DNA from: Gemmatimonadota bacterium
Lineage (GTDB): Bacteria > Latescibacterota > UBA2968 > UBA8231
Length of the DNA stretch: 64,000 bases
NCBI GenBank assembly: GCA_009841115.1
Contig: VXML01000112.1
Span: forward strand, 1-64,000
Direction of reading: 5' to 3'
A model generated the notes under the pieces. The model saw nothing but the letters and a program-made list of their open reading frames with translations, was not told the origin of the DNA and did not search any database. This document shows, in pieces, positions 52,363 through 61,389 of the stretch. How positions within the stretch are numbered: position 1 is the first letter of the stretch; every line of letters starts with the position of its first letter. Made by a program: the position numbers and the translations under genes.

Positions 52363-53979
52363 ATGATCGAAGGACACCAAGTACTAGCTGACGGCGGCGC
52401 TGTGTCCGCCCAACAGCCAGCCGCGGCGCGCATTGGCGCGCACATATTGGCCCAAGGCGGCAACGCCATGGATGCGGCCGCAGCCACCAGTTTGGCCTGC
52501 TGCATGTTGGCCCCCCAATCCAACGGCATCGGCGGCTACATGTCGGCCGCAGTCGTTTTGGAAGGTTCCACCGGCCGCGTCTGGTCGCTTGACGCCAATG
52601 CCGTGGCTCCAGCCGCATCCCACGAGCACATGTACGACATTCTACCAGCCCGCCGCGACAACATGTGCACCAACGAAAAAGAATACGCCTGTAGCGTGCG
52701 CGACGATGCCAATGTGTACGGTCCTCAATCCGTAGCCGTCCCCGGCCAAATGGCCGGCATGGGCTTTTTACACGAACGCTGGGGACAGTTGCCTTGGCCT
52801 GCGATTGTCGCTCCGGCCCAAGGGCTGCTCGCCGACGGCTTCCCCTACGGCCCAGCCCTAGCCAATACCATCCGCAGCCAAGAAGCCATCCTGCGCCGCT
52901 TCCCCGCAACGTTCAGCCACCTCGCGCCGCAAGACGAATTGCCCCCCCCCGACGACATTTGGCATCGCCCTGATATGGAGCGCACGCTAGCGCGTCTGGC
53001 CCAAGCTGGCTGGCGCGACTTTTACGACGGCGAATTGGGCCGCACCATCGGCGATTACGTCCAAGCCAGCGGCGGCGCTCTCACCCGCGAGGATATGGCC
53101 GCTTTTGCGCCGCGCCTGACCGAGCCGTACCAAATCACCTACCGCGACGTGCCGGTGTACGGACCGATTTTGCCCAACGGCTGCCTCTCCGCCCTCCAGA
53201 TTCTGCACATGCTGGAAAGCCTGCCCGTGGTGCCCGACGACCAAGTCCAGTACTGGCACCAGCTAGCCGAGGTCGTCAAACAGGCTTGGCGCGACCGTCT
53301 GCGCTACGTCGGCGACCCCGATTTCGTCGATGTGCCGGTGGAGCGCTTGCTGAGCAAGGACTACGCCGCCGGCCGCGTCGAAGCCCTGCGGCAATTCCCC
53401 GAGCAAGTCGATCAGCAAGTGTACGAAGCCTCGGGTCCAGCCGTCTCCGAAACCCTGCACGTATCAGCCGCAGACGCCGAGGGCAATCTCGTCGGCATCA
53501 CCATAACCCAAGGCGGAGCTTTTGGCTCCTGTCTCACCGTACCGGGCACGGGCATTATCCTAGGCCACGGCATGTGCCGTTTAGACCCCCGCCCCGGTCG
53601 GGCCAATTCCGTGGCCGCGCACAAGCGTCCGCTCAACAACGTGGTCCCCATGATTTTGCGCCTGCCCCAGCGCGACGTTGCCATCGGCCTACCCGGCGGT
53701 CGCCGCATCATCAGCGTCGGTGCCCAACTCGGCCAGCGCATTATCGACTTCAACGCCACCGCCTTGGGAGCGGCCACCGCCCCCCGCCTCAACGCCGAAG
53801 CCCAAGAGCCACTCGAACTAAAGCGCGGCATCGATCCGGCGATTGTACAAACCCTAAGAGAAATGGGCCACCGGGTGCAGGTAGTTCAAGCAGTGGCCGG
53901 CGGTGCTCACGGTGCCGAAGTGCTCAAAAGCGAGGGCAAAGTGCGCGCTGGGGGCAATGGCTGGGCCGCGGGTGTGTAG
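52363..53979 (+). CDS. Gamma-glutamyltransferase family protein (second, diverged)
   Basis: 538 residues from the ATG at 52363 behind GGAG; the frame extends 42 codons into the epimerase gene. Family segments are GAHILAQGGNAMDAAAATSL, SNGIGGYMSAAVVLEG and the C-terminal GLPGGRRIISVGAQLGQRII. The autocleavage threonine is expected in SETLHVSAADAEGN, although the normal TTH segment is reduced to ETLH. No export signal. It is only moderately similar to the protein at 37073, so a different substrate is likely. Confidence 0.85.
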   Translation: MIEGHQVLADGGAVSAQQPAAARIGAHILAQGGNAMDAAAATSLACCMLAPQSNGIGGYMSAAVVLEGSTGRVWSLDANAVAPAASHEHMYDILPARRDNMCTNEKEYACSVRDDANVYGPQSVAVPGQMAGMGFLHERWGQLPWPAIVAPAQGLLADGFPYGPALANTIRSQEAILRRFPATFSHLAPQDELPPPDDIWHRPDMERTLARLAQAGWRDFYDGELGRTIGDYVQASGGALTREDMAAFAPRLTEPYQITYRDVPVYGPILPNGCLSALQILHMLESLPVVPDDQVQYWHQLAEVVKQAWRDRLRYVGDPDFVDVPVERLLSKDYAAGRVEALRQFPEQVDQQVYEASGPAVSETLHVSAADAEGNLVGITITQGGAFGSCLTVPGTGIILGHGMCRLDPRPGRANSVAAHKRPLNNVVPMILRLPQRDVAIGLPGGRRIISVGAQLGQRIIDFNATALGAATAPRLNAEAQEPLELKRGIDPAIVQTLREMGHRVQVVQAVAGGAHGAEVLKSEGKVRAGGNGWAAGV

Positions 53980-53989
53980 ATCTCTTTAT

Positions 53990-54033
53990 GGGTGAAAATC
54001 ACCCTTGACGTGGGTGATTTTCACCCATATCGT
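53990..54033 (+). promoter_or_regulatory. Promoter embedded in a 15-bp inverted repeat before the DUF4143 ATPase
   Basis: GGGTGAAAATCACCC (53990-54004) and GGGTGATTTTCACCC (54012-54026) are perfect inverted complements. Each arm is also a dyad (GGGTG/CACCC). TTGACG (54005-54010) lies between the arms; a 17-bp spacer made of the right arm leads to TATCGT (54028-54033). Transcription would start at or beside 54040, the A of the start codon, so the mRNA would be leaderless. Confidence 0.55.
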
Positions 54034-54039
54034 GGGTAT

Positions 54040-55269
54040 ATGAACACGAATCGACTATTACCTCGATTTGCTTCCGTGAGCGTGGAGCGGGCACTGAGGG
54101 TCATGCCCGTGACTGTTCTCACTGGTGCACGACAGACCGGCAAGAGCACCCTCGCCCGCATGCATCCCATCGGAACAGATCGATCTTACTTCACCCTAGA
54201 CGATTACGGCGTCCTCGAGCAGGCCCAACGCGAACCGGATGCCCTTGTTGCTCGGGCGGTGCAGATCACGCTCGATGAGGTACAGCGGGTGCCGCATGTG
54301 CTGCTCGCCATCAAGCGGCTCGTTGACGAAAATCGGGTTGCTGGTCGTTTCCTCCTGACTGGGTCGGCGAATCTGCTGCTTATGAAGGAGGTGGGCGAAA
54401 CGCTGGCTGGCCGCGCTAGCTACTTGACGCTCTGGCCCATGACCCGTCGAGAGCAACGCGGGTTGGCTAGGCCTGGTATGTGGACAGAACTCGTAGATGC
54501 GCCTCCTACTGCATGGCGGGATATGCTGCTCGCGGAACCAGCCGAAGCAGAGCCGTGGATGGCTCTTGCTCGACGCGGAGGTTATCCCGTCCCAGCCCAT
54601 GAGTTGAGCGATGATGACGATCGGCGGCTATGGTTCGAAGGCTACGCGGCCACCTACTTGGAGCGGGATATCCCACGTCTATCCGCCATCGAAGGCATCA
54701 CCGACCTGCGGAGGTTGATGACGGCAGCCTGTCTGCGCGTTGGGGGGCTATTAAACCAAGCAGACCTGGCTCGGGACGTACATCTTGCCCCTTCCACAGT
54801 GCAGCGGTATCTCAATTTGCTAGAGGTATCGTTCCAACTGGTGCGACTGCCATCCTATTCTGTCAATAGGACGAAACGGCTGGTCAAGTCATCCAAACTC
54901 TACTGGGGCGATACCGGGTTGGCTTTGCACTTAGCGGGCGACGCACATCCCCGTGGCGCACACCTAGAGAACATAGTGCTCTGCGACCTACTCGCTTGGG
55001 CGACTACTCGTATCGAAAGAACAGAGATTCTCTTTTGGCGCACTACCAAGGGTGCCGAGGTCGATTTCGTCATTGAAACAGGCCGCCGTCTGCTGCCTGT
55101 AGAAGTGAAGGCCGCCGCGAGCGTCCACCCTGGGGACGTGCGACATCTGCATACGTTTCTAGATGAGTACTCCGATATGGCGCAGTGTGGTATCATTCTC
55201 TACGATGGCGAAGAAACGTTCTGGCTCACTGATCGCGTACTCGCCGCACCGTGGTGGCGTGTGGTCTGA
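54040..55269 (+). CDS. DUF4143-type AAA+ ATPase
   Basis: 409 residues from the ATG at 54040; a GTG at 53992 lies within the operator repeat. Walker A GARQTGKST at 29-37 and Walker B ITLDEVQRVPHVL, then a sensor LLTGSANLLLM. The C-terminal DUF4143 region has LYWGDTGLALHLAG and the PD-(D/E)xK-like strand FWRTTKGAEVDFVIETGRRL then PVEVKAA. These proteins are widespread, mobile and of unknown role. There is no ribosome-binding site, consistent with a leaderless transcript. Confidence 0.88.
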   Translation: MNTNRLLPRFASVSVERALRVMPVTVLTGARQTGKSTLARMHPIGTDRSYFTLDDYGVLEQAQREPDALVARAVQITLDEVQRVPHVLLAIKRLVDENRVAGRFLLTGSANLLLMKEVGETLAGRASYLTLWPMTRREQRGLARPGMWTELVDAPPTAWRDMLLAEPAEAEPWMALARRGGYPVPAHELSDDDDRRLWFEGYAATYLERDIPRLSAIEGITDLRRLMTAACLRVGGLLNQADLARDVHLAPSTVQRYLNLLEVSFQLVRLPSYSVNRTKRLVKSSKLYWGDTGLALHLAGDAHPRGAHLENIVLCDLLAWATTRIERTEILFWRTTKGAEVDFVIETGRRLLPVEVKAAASVHPGDVRHLHTFLDEYSDMAQCGIILYDGEETFWLTDRVLAAPWWRVV

Positions 55270-55300
55270 AGCTACTATCTAACATACAACGGAGAAAAAA

Positions 55301-56431
55301 ATGAAAATTACGGATTTGCAAGTAATGCGGATAGGGTCGGAAGGGACCAATAATTGGATGTTTGTGAAAATCGAAACTGACGCCGGTATCCACGGCTGGG
55401 GCGAGGCGAGTTTGCAATACAAAGACGACGCCTTGCTCGGCGAATTTGCAGCGTTCAAGCGTTTTCTGCTAGGCAAAAATCCATTTGAGATTGAGCGGCT
55501 TTGGACCTCGCTGTATCGGCGCGTGACGTGGTCGGGTGGCCCGGTGACGACGAGTGCGATCAGTGCGATTGATCTGGCGTTGTGGGACATTAAAGGCAAA
55601 GCCTTGGGCGTCCCAGTGTACGAGTTGTTGGGAGGAAAGTCACACGACAAAATTCGCATGTACGCCAATGGCTGGCCAAGAAAAGATAACACACCTGAAG
55701 GAATTGCCGAGGGCGTCAAACGGGTGGTGGATCAAGGCTATGAGGCGTTGAAGTTTTACCCTTTTAGAGGCGCACAGGTGGCCACCATCGACCGCATTCA
55801 GCACGGCGTCGCCCTCGTGGAAGCGGCGCGCGAAGCTGCCGGGTCGCAAATTGAAATAGGAATTGACATTCGCGCACGACTGAATATATGGAGCGCACGG
55901 CGCGTGGCGCAGGAATTGGAGCCTTATAACATTGCGTGGATGGAAGAGCCGATTTTGTGGGATAATCCAGAAGCGCTGGCGCAATTTGCTCGCGAAGTAA
56001 ATGTACCCATTGCGACAGGCGAGCAATTGTACACTCGCTGGGATTTTCGCGCGTTGTTGGAGCTGAATGCGGTCGGGCTTATTCAGCCGGACATTTGTCA
56101 TGCAGGTGGCATTACTGAATTGAAGAAAATTGCCGCAATGGCTGAGACGTATTACGTGACAGTCGCACCACACAATTCCAATGGGCCGATTTCAACAATC
56201 GCCAGCTTGCATTTAGATCTGTGTATTCACAACAGTTTGATGCAGGAAATTTTTGTGTCATCCATTGATCGGTACAACAAGGTGCTTACACAACCGATTG
56301 AAATAATCGATGGACACTGTGTACCACCTGAAGGGCCGGGTTGGGGCGTAGATTTACGAGAGGATGCTATGGAACAACATCCGCCGAAATCGTTTACGCC
56401 GATTGAGTCTGAACCGTATGTGGAATTTTAA
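55301..56431 (+). CDS. Galactonate-dehydratase-like enolase-superfamily enzyme
   Basis: 376 residues behind GGAG. Metal ligands are Asp189 (IGIDIRAR), Glu215 or 216 (WMEEPIL) and Glu241 (ATGEQLYTRWDF). Asp264 (IQPDICHAGG) and His291 (VAPHNSNGP) form the usual dyad. Close to DgoD-like enzymes, but the DFHG histidine after the first ligand is replaced by Arg191. Probably dehydrates a sugar acid to a 2-keto-3-deoxy acid. Codon use is more AT-rich than in the flanking sugar genes, suggesting recent transfer. Confidence 0.88.
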   Translation: MKITDLQVMRIGSEGTNNWMFVKIETDAGIHGWGEASLQYKDDALLGEFAAFKRFLLGKNPFEIERLWTSLYRRVTWSGGPVTTSAISAIDLALWDIKGKALGVPVYELLGGKSHDKIRMYANGWPRKDNTPEGIAEGVKRVVDQGYEALKFYPFRGAQVATIDRIQHGVALVEAAREAAGSQIEIGIDIRARLNIWSARRVAQELEPYNIAWMEEPILWDNPEALAQFAREVNVPIATGEQLYTRWDFRALLELNAVGLIQPDICHAGGITELKKIAAMAETYYVTVAPHNSNGPISTIASLHLDLCIHNSLMQEIFVSSIDRYNKVLTQPIEIIDGHCVPPEGPGWGVDLREDAMEQHPPKSFTPIESEPYVEF

Positions 56432-56503
56432 GGCGCGGGTGTTTTAGGAGGATTGGGATGGGTGATTCGTGAAAGCGTAGAAAAAATCGACAAAAAGCTA
56501 ACG

Positions 56504-56542
56504 ACCGGCCTCCGCGTCGTCACACATGACGCGGAGGCCGGT
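56504..56542. terminator. Bidirectional intrinsic terminator
   Basis: ACCGGCCTCCGCGTC and GACGCGGAGGCCGGT pair perfectly over 15 bp around a 9-nt loop. TTTATT follows on the plus strand and, on the minus strand, GCTTTTTG follows about five bases after the stem. It separates the converging genes at 55301 and 56549. Confidence 0.8.
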
Positions 56543-56548
56543 TTATTG

Positions 56549-57004
56549 TTACAGTGAATCGCGCTTGAATTGCACGTACGCGGGTTGCTCAGCAGCCACC
56601 GCCTTATCAGCGGCTTGGCCAAAGGCATCCATGATTTCTTCGTAATCCGAGCCATAGGGCACGATGACAACCGACGCGGAATCCACAGCCGCCGAGGACA
56701 TATCGTCAGCAGCACACGTCACTATTACCGTCATAGGCGTGTATATCCCACCGGTAAGCACATTTACCAGTCCGTTGATAAAGCTCTGCTGCGTCTCAAC
56801 CCTAGCTACTCCATTTTCGCACTCGCTTTGCGCTTCAACCACCGACGGTGGTACTAGGCCATATATCCAGCTATGCTTCCACATCTCCACCGTCTTATGC
56901 CCCGGGGCAAGCCCAGTATCGATGGTCGCGTGATAACATCCGGCCAAAAGAAACAGGCTGAAAAGCACTACTATGAGAAAACTCCCCTGCGAACGCTTGA
57001 TCAT
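56549..57004 (-). CDS. Bor-like lipoprotein
   Basis: 151 residues. The signal peptide ends in FLLAGCYHA, giving a lipidated Cys. The region GVARVETQQSFINGLVNVL followed by GGIYTPMTVIVTC is the core of the Bor/Iss family, known from phage lambda as an outer-membrane lipoprotein linked to serum resistance. Unlike Bor, it has about 50 further C-terminal residues (SYEEIMDAFGQAADK-type helix). Host role here is unknown. Confidence 0.72.
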   Translation of the reverse strand: MIKRSQGSFLIVVLFSLFLLAGCYHATIDTGLAPGHKTVEMWKHSWIYGLVPPSVVEAQSECENGVARVETQQSFINGLVNVLTGGIYTPMTVIVTCAADDMSSAAVDSASVVIVPYGSDYEEIMDAFGQAADKAVAAEQPAYVQFKRDSL

Positions 57005-57193
57005 TCTAACCTCCTTGGATTGATAAAAAATTATCGGCCCCTAGGCCGCGAATGGGATAGGATAGGCAAAGTGCCAAGGCTATTCAAGTAGGGAAAGACC
57101 TATGTGCTTGTCCCCTGTTTGGACAGGTATAGGGACGGACTTTTATCGGGCGGCCCTCGTAGTTGATCTGGATGCCCTCACCAGTTGATTTCC

Positions 57194-58849
57194 TCACGCC
57201 CTGCTTGGCCAGTCCTGGCGGAGCCAATCCTCCCATCGACGTGCCATATCCACTCGCGCATCGCGGCGCGCGTCCGAGTAATACGGCTGTCCGTGCACGT
57301 AATAAGGGGGCCTTTCCGGCAGGCGATGTCCTGTTATTGCTTCTAATGCATCTCTTCGGGCCGCGAAGTTGGCTATTCGACCCATGCGGGCGTCCTCTTC
57401 AAGACCGGAGACGATTTCTTCAGCAAAACGCGGATGAGCCATTCTTCTGGCAAGGTTAAAGGATACATAACGAACATCCAGGCTCGGGTCATTGAAGAGG
57501 ACGCTGAGAGATGCGCTGCACTCAGACCACAAAGCTGGACAATTCTGTAGCAAGTACACCGCCGCCGATCGGACAATCGGCGAAACGTCCCTGCACCCTT
57601 CCTTGATGTAATCCGGATTCACCTCGGACGCTTTGCTTGCCAGGACACACAGGGCAGCGGCACGAACCTCAGATTTCGGGTGGTTTAAACACTCACTGAT
57701 TGGTTGTAGAGCCGCGTCCGGAAATAGATCACCGACAAAAGAGAGAATGATATCCCTTACTTGGTCAGAATCGCCGGCACTAAGTTGATCCATCCGGTAT
57801 TCGACCGAACGTTTCCGCCACTCCGACCAGATTTGGTAGGGGCTCGTCACCGGCTCGGGAGGATGCTCCGTCGCTTTCATCGCTAAAGCACCTTCGACTG
57901 AAACCAGCCCGGCGCGTAGGTTCGACCACTGTGGACGCTTTATCGACGAAGCGATGAGGGCCGTTTTCATGTCCAAGGCTGTCCAATTAGGATGCGCCTG
58001 CCACACACAGGCTGCGGCTCCAAGAGCGATCGGCCCCGAGAACGATGTCCCAAGTGTGCGGGCATAGCGCCGTGGGAGATCGTCTATCTTGTCATAAAAG
58101 TGGTTTTCGATCTCTTCATCGGTTCCATGAGGGAGGACGACGTTCTCCGCAGGTGCCAGAATCTCCGGAATCCATTTTCCCTCAAAGGTCGTTCCCCGGC
58201 TCCCCGGAAACGCTTCGGCCCGGTCTAGGTCTCCATCCGGGGAAATCACTATCCCGCCAACGGAAAAGACCGACGGGGCCGCGGGTTCGGTAAGCCCGGC
58301 AGTCCGGTCGGAGTGATTCCCCGACCCCGACATTACGAGTACGCCTGCGGCCGCTATTTCTTCACACAAGATACGTGTCGGCTCTGTTTGCCAGGGTAGA
58401 AGGCTCGAGTCGACCCCACATCGGCGTGCCGACAATACAGCTCGTATCTCGTGCTTGCTCCAATTGTCCCGAACCCATTCCAGTGCCTTAATATGTGCCG
58501 CATATCGTCCTTCAGGATCCTGGCTCTGGCCGGGGAAGTATTCGGCAATGAGAAAGAGATCGGCTTCCGGCGCGATACCCCGGTACAGACCCTGGGATTC
58601 GGCACCTGATCCAGCCGCCGCAGCCGCAGCCCACAGCCCATGCGCGCCTCCTTTCCATGGTCCAGACTCGGCCTCGAACACCTTGGGCTGCGGTTCAGGC
58701 TCCATCACCATTACTTTGTAGGTTGTACGTTGTTCGTTGGTGGTAATATCGGGATGGCTTGGGAAATCTCCATCGACAATGGCAATGCGAACACCTCTCC
58801 CCGTGAGTTCATCAGGCACGCTCAGAAAGTCTCGCAACGTCGGCCACAT
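57194..58849 (-). CDS. Subtilase (S8) fused to HEAT-like repeats
   Basis: 551 residues. The serine-protease triad is clear: Asp26 in IAIVDGDF, His70 in GAHGLWAA and Ser269 in GTSFSGP, with the oxyanion Asn178 in SGSGNH. No signal peptide or propeptide precedes the catalytic domain. From about 375 the protein carries HEAT-like helical repeats (EVRAAALCVLASKASEV, SPIVRSAAVYLLQN, DVRYVSFNLARRM). Intracellular, regulated proteolysis is likely, with the repeats as a protein-binding sensor or substrate platform. It follows the S9 peptidase gene on the same strand. Confidence 0.85.
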   Translation of the reverse strand: MWPTLRDFLSVPDELTGRGVRIAIVDGDFPSHPDITTNEQRTTYKVMVMEPEPQPKVFEAESGPWKGGAHGLWAAAAAAGSGAESQGLYRGIAPEADLFLIAEYFPGQSQDPEGRYAAHIKALEWVRDNWSKHEIRAVLSARRCGVDSSLLPWQTEPTRILCEEIAAAGVLVMSGSGNHSDRTAGLTEPAAPSVFSVGGIVISPDGDLDRAEAFPGSRGTTFEGKWIPEILAPAENVVLPHGTDEEIENHFYDKIDDLPRRYARTLGTSFSGPIALGAAACVWQAHPNWTALDMKTALIASSIKRPQWSNLRAGLVSVEGALAMKATEHPPEPVTSPYQIWSEWRKRSVEYRMDQLSAGDSDQVRDIILSFVGDLFPDAALQPISECLNHPKSEVRAAALCVLASKASEVNPDYIKEGCRDVSPIVRSAAVYLLQNCPALWSECSASLSVLFNDPSLDVRYVSFNLARRMAHPRFAEEIVSGLEEDARMGRIANFAARRDALEAITGHRLPERPPYYVHGQPYYSDARRDARVDMARRWEDWLRQDWPSRA

Positions 58850-58879
58850 ATCCTCTCCTATGGGTTTTGAGAAGTGTTC

Positions 58880-61027
58880 TTAGACAAGCTGCTCATGGGA
58901 CTGCACCTCGGCCACATGACAATTGAACCAATCCAAAACGCGCCGACACAGATCATCGAGAGCATCGCGGGACCAAGCAGATGTGCCGTGGTGCTCATCC
59001 TTGTACAGCCGTAGCTCGACGCGCTTGCCGAGTCGGCGCAGGGCGACGAACGTCTCTTCGGCTTGATTGGAACCTTCCTGGTCCCCTGTACCACACACGA
59101 GCAGTAGTGGAGTAGACACTTGGTCCAGGTAGAAGAAAGGTGAGTTCTCGATGTACGCAGCCCGATTCTCCCACGGCGAGCCGCCGAGGCGGGCCTGTCC
59201 CGTTTCGCACCAACCTATATGGTGGGTATAGATGCTCATCATGTTCACACCCCAAGGGGCAATGGCCAACGCAGCTCGGAATCTGTCGGTCTGCGAGATC
59301 AACGACACAACGCTGTATCCGCCATAACTCGTGCCCATTAGACCCACTCGTTCGCCATCGACTAGACCGAGTTCGACCGCCCGATCTACGCCAGCGAGTA
59401 CCGGCTCCACCAGACTTGTCATCGGGTTCTTTTTTCTCAACGGCACCTCCGGGAACAACACCGCGTAGCCAGCGCTGCACAGGAGCTGTGGCTCGATAGC
59501 ATGTGGCCCTTGGAGACTAAAGCGATTGATTGTCCCCACCCCTCGGTACCCCCCATACACACTGACGACCATCGGATGCGGCGGCCGTCCCTCGGATGGA
59601 AGCAACATCATTCCCCGGCATTGCATATCGGCTGCTTCAAAGTCGATCAATTCACTGCGGCCGAGCTTGGACATTTGGATTTCAGGCGCTAGGCAAAATA
59701 GCCAGTCATGGCTTCCATCCTCTATGCGTAGCACGGATGGCGGACGATTCGCCTCCTCCGCCATCAGGTAGTAGCACCCAGAGGAATCGTCCACCTCCAT
59801 GTACCAGACTTGACTCGTACACGTGCCCGGGATATCTGCTACGTACTTCAGCCCTCCGTCCTGGCTTAGATGGACGATCTGCTCGCTCAGGTCGGACCGA
59901 TTCTGCAGCACGACGGTCAGGTCTCCAGCCTGCGTCAATTGAATGGTGGGTTCAGTCGGTCGTGCGATCCAATGGCGCATAGACCACTCTTCTGGAATCG
60001 ATGCGCAGCGGTGATGGCCGGATTCCAGATCGAATTGCCACCAAGCCTTGCTACCAAGTGAGTGCAGCTCCGAACTATCCGCACTCCATCGCGGCGTGTC
60101 GTATTTCAGCAAGAGGTCGAATTCTGTCCCTGGAGTCAGATTTACAGGCTTTTCAGAACCATCGACCACAACGACGAATAGCTCGTCGGGCTGCCCTCTA
60201 CCGGAGGAGGTGTACGCAACATTTGCCGAATCCGGCGACCACGCGTAGTTGATGCCAAAGGCGTTGGCAATGTCCGCGGCGAGCACCCTTTCCTCTCCAG
60301 TCTCGATATCCACAGTGAAAAGCTCGAACAGGCAGTGCTGCAAACTCGCTACAGATTCGACGTAGCGCGTACAGGCCACATGCCGGCCATCGGGCGCGAT
60401 GCGCCAGTGGCCAGAGGCCCATTGTTGCAGCAGCCTCTTGACAGATCCCGTCGAAAGGCTGACATGGCCTAGGTCACACTGCCACCAACTCGGTACAGTC
60501 GGCTCGACCTCCGTGGCTGCGTCGGGATCGTTGGATCTGACGTCGATCTTGGGCACGGGGCCGTGCGCATCTTCCCGATAGTCGCGCTCGGCAGGCCAGA
60601 GGGGTACTACGATGCCCTTTCCATCGGGCGTCCACACTGGCAACTCAAAACCAAAGCGGACTAGAACAGGCGCATTCCGCAGCAACTCAACCTCCCCCGT
60701 ATCCACTTCCCACAAACCCAGACACGCCACTCCTTCGTGCTGCACGCAGGCCACCAGCCTGTCCCCCGCTGGCGACCACTGGGCCCCCCAGCTTACGCTG
60801 TCTTCGGGAAAAGGCCGCATCGACTCCCCTGTAGCTGTATCCACGACAACCACGGAACTTCCGGCCATTTCTCGGGGGACACCCCATTCGTCAAACTTCG
60901 GTCCCCGTGCGCCCTCAGTACGTCTCTGTACGCCAAGGGCGAGCAGCCGGCCATCCGGGGACAGGTGAAAGGGCATCCGTCCGGTGGGCTTGGGCAGATC
61001 GACGAGAGAGGCGATGGCATTCTCCAT
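58880..61027 (-). CDS. S9-family prolyl oligopeptidase
   Basis: 715 residues from the ATG at 61027 behind GGAGGG; the frame runs 24 codons further without support. The N-terminal about 450 residues are WD40-like/TolB-type propeller repeats (AWSPDSANVAYTSSGRGQP, RWSADSSELHSL). The C-terminal alpha/beta hydrolase has Ser in GTSYGGYS, Asp in CGTGDQEG and His in DEHHGTSAW. No signal peptide. It is 31 bp upstream of the subtilase gene, so the pair may form a cytoplasmic proteolysis operon. Confidence 0.9.
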   Translation of the reverse strand: MENAIASLVDLPKPTGRMPFHLSPDGRLLALGVQRRTEGARGPKFDEWGVPREMAGSSVVVVDTATGESMRPFPEDSVSWGAQWSPAGDRLVACVQHEGVACLGLWEVDTGEVELLRNAPVLVRFGFELPVWTPDGKGIVVPLWPAERDYREDAHGPVPKIDVRSNDPDAATEVEPTVPSWWQCDLGHVSLSTGSVKRLLQQWASGHWRIAPDGRHVACTRYVESVASLQHCLFELFTVDIETGEERVLAADIANAFGINYAWSPDSANVAYTSSGRGQPDELFVVVVDGSEKPVNLTPGTEFDLLLKYDTPRWSADSSELHSLGSKAWWQFDLESGHHRCASIPEEWSMRHWIARPTEPTIQLTQAGDLTVVLQNRSDLSEQIVHLSQDGGLKYVADIPGTCTSQVWYMEVDDSSGCYYLMAEEANRPPSVLRIEDGSHDWLFCLAPEIQMSKLGRSELIDFEAADMQCRGMMLLPSEGRPPHPMVVSVYGGYRGVGTINRFSLQGPHAIEPQLLCSAGYAVLFPEVPLRKKNPMTSLVEPVLAGVDRAVELGLVDGERVGLMGTSYGGYSVVSLISQTDRFRAALAIAPWGVNMMSIYTHHIGWCETGQARLGGSPWENRAAYIENSPFFYLDQVSTPLLLVCGTGDQEGSNQAEETFVALRRLGKRVELRLYKDEHHGTSAWSRDALDDLCRRVLDWFNCHVAEVQSHEQLV

Positions 61028-61217
61028 GGATTCCCTCCATTGTGGGTAAAAGTAGCTGCGATTCTGCGGTCTTTGGATGGTGGATTTTCGCGTTGACAAA
61101 GAGTACTGGAGGGTGTTACTTTAGTCAAGATAAAAATGGCGTATCTATATATTTATATTGATGTTATGGATTATTGCACTTGACGTTATTCAGCCGATTG
61201 TTTATATTTTATGTACA

Positions 61218-61263
61218 ACAAAAAGATGGGGGCCACTTACGTGAGCAGCCCCCATCTTTTTGT
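61218..61263. terminator. Strong bidirectional intrinsic terminator
   Basis: ACAAAAAGATGGGGGC and GCCCCCATCTTTTTGT form a perfect 16-bp stem with a 14-nt loop; T-runs flank on both strands. It lies in the 362-bp gap 61028-61389 between two minus-strand genes and probably ends the dehydrogenase operon. The flanking AT-rich sequence may hold the S9 promoter; no other gene is seen. Confidence 0.8.
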
Positions 61264-61389
61264 TTTTTCTACGCTTTCAGAATTGGGTGGATTGCGGGAG
61301 CGTAGAACCTGCGATCAAATTTCCCCTAGGTAATCTCCATTTCTGTGGCTAGAAGGTTTTTTCTTACTCCCCTCGCAAAAAAGCATGAC

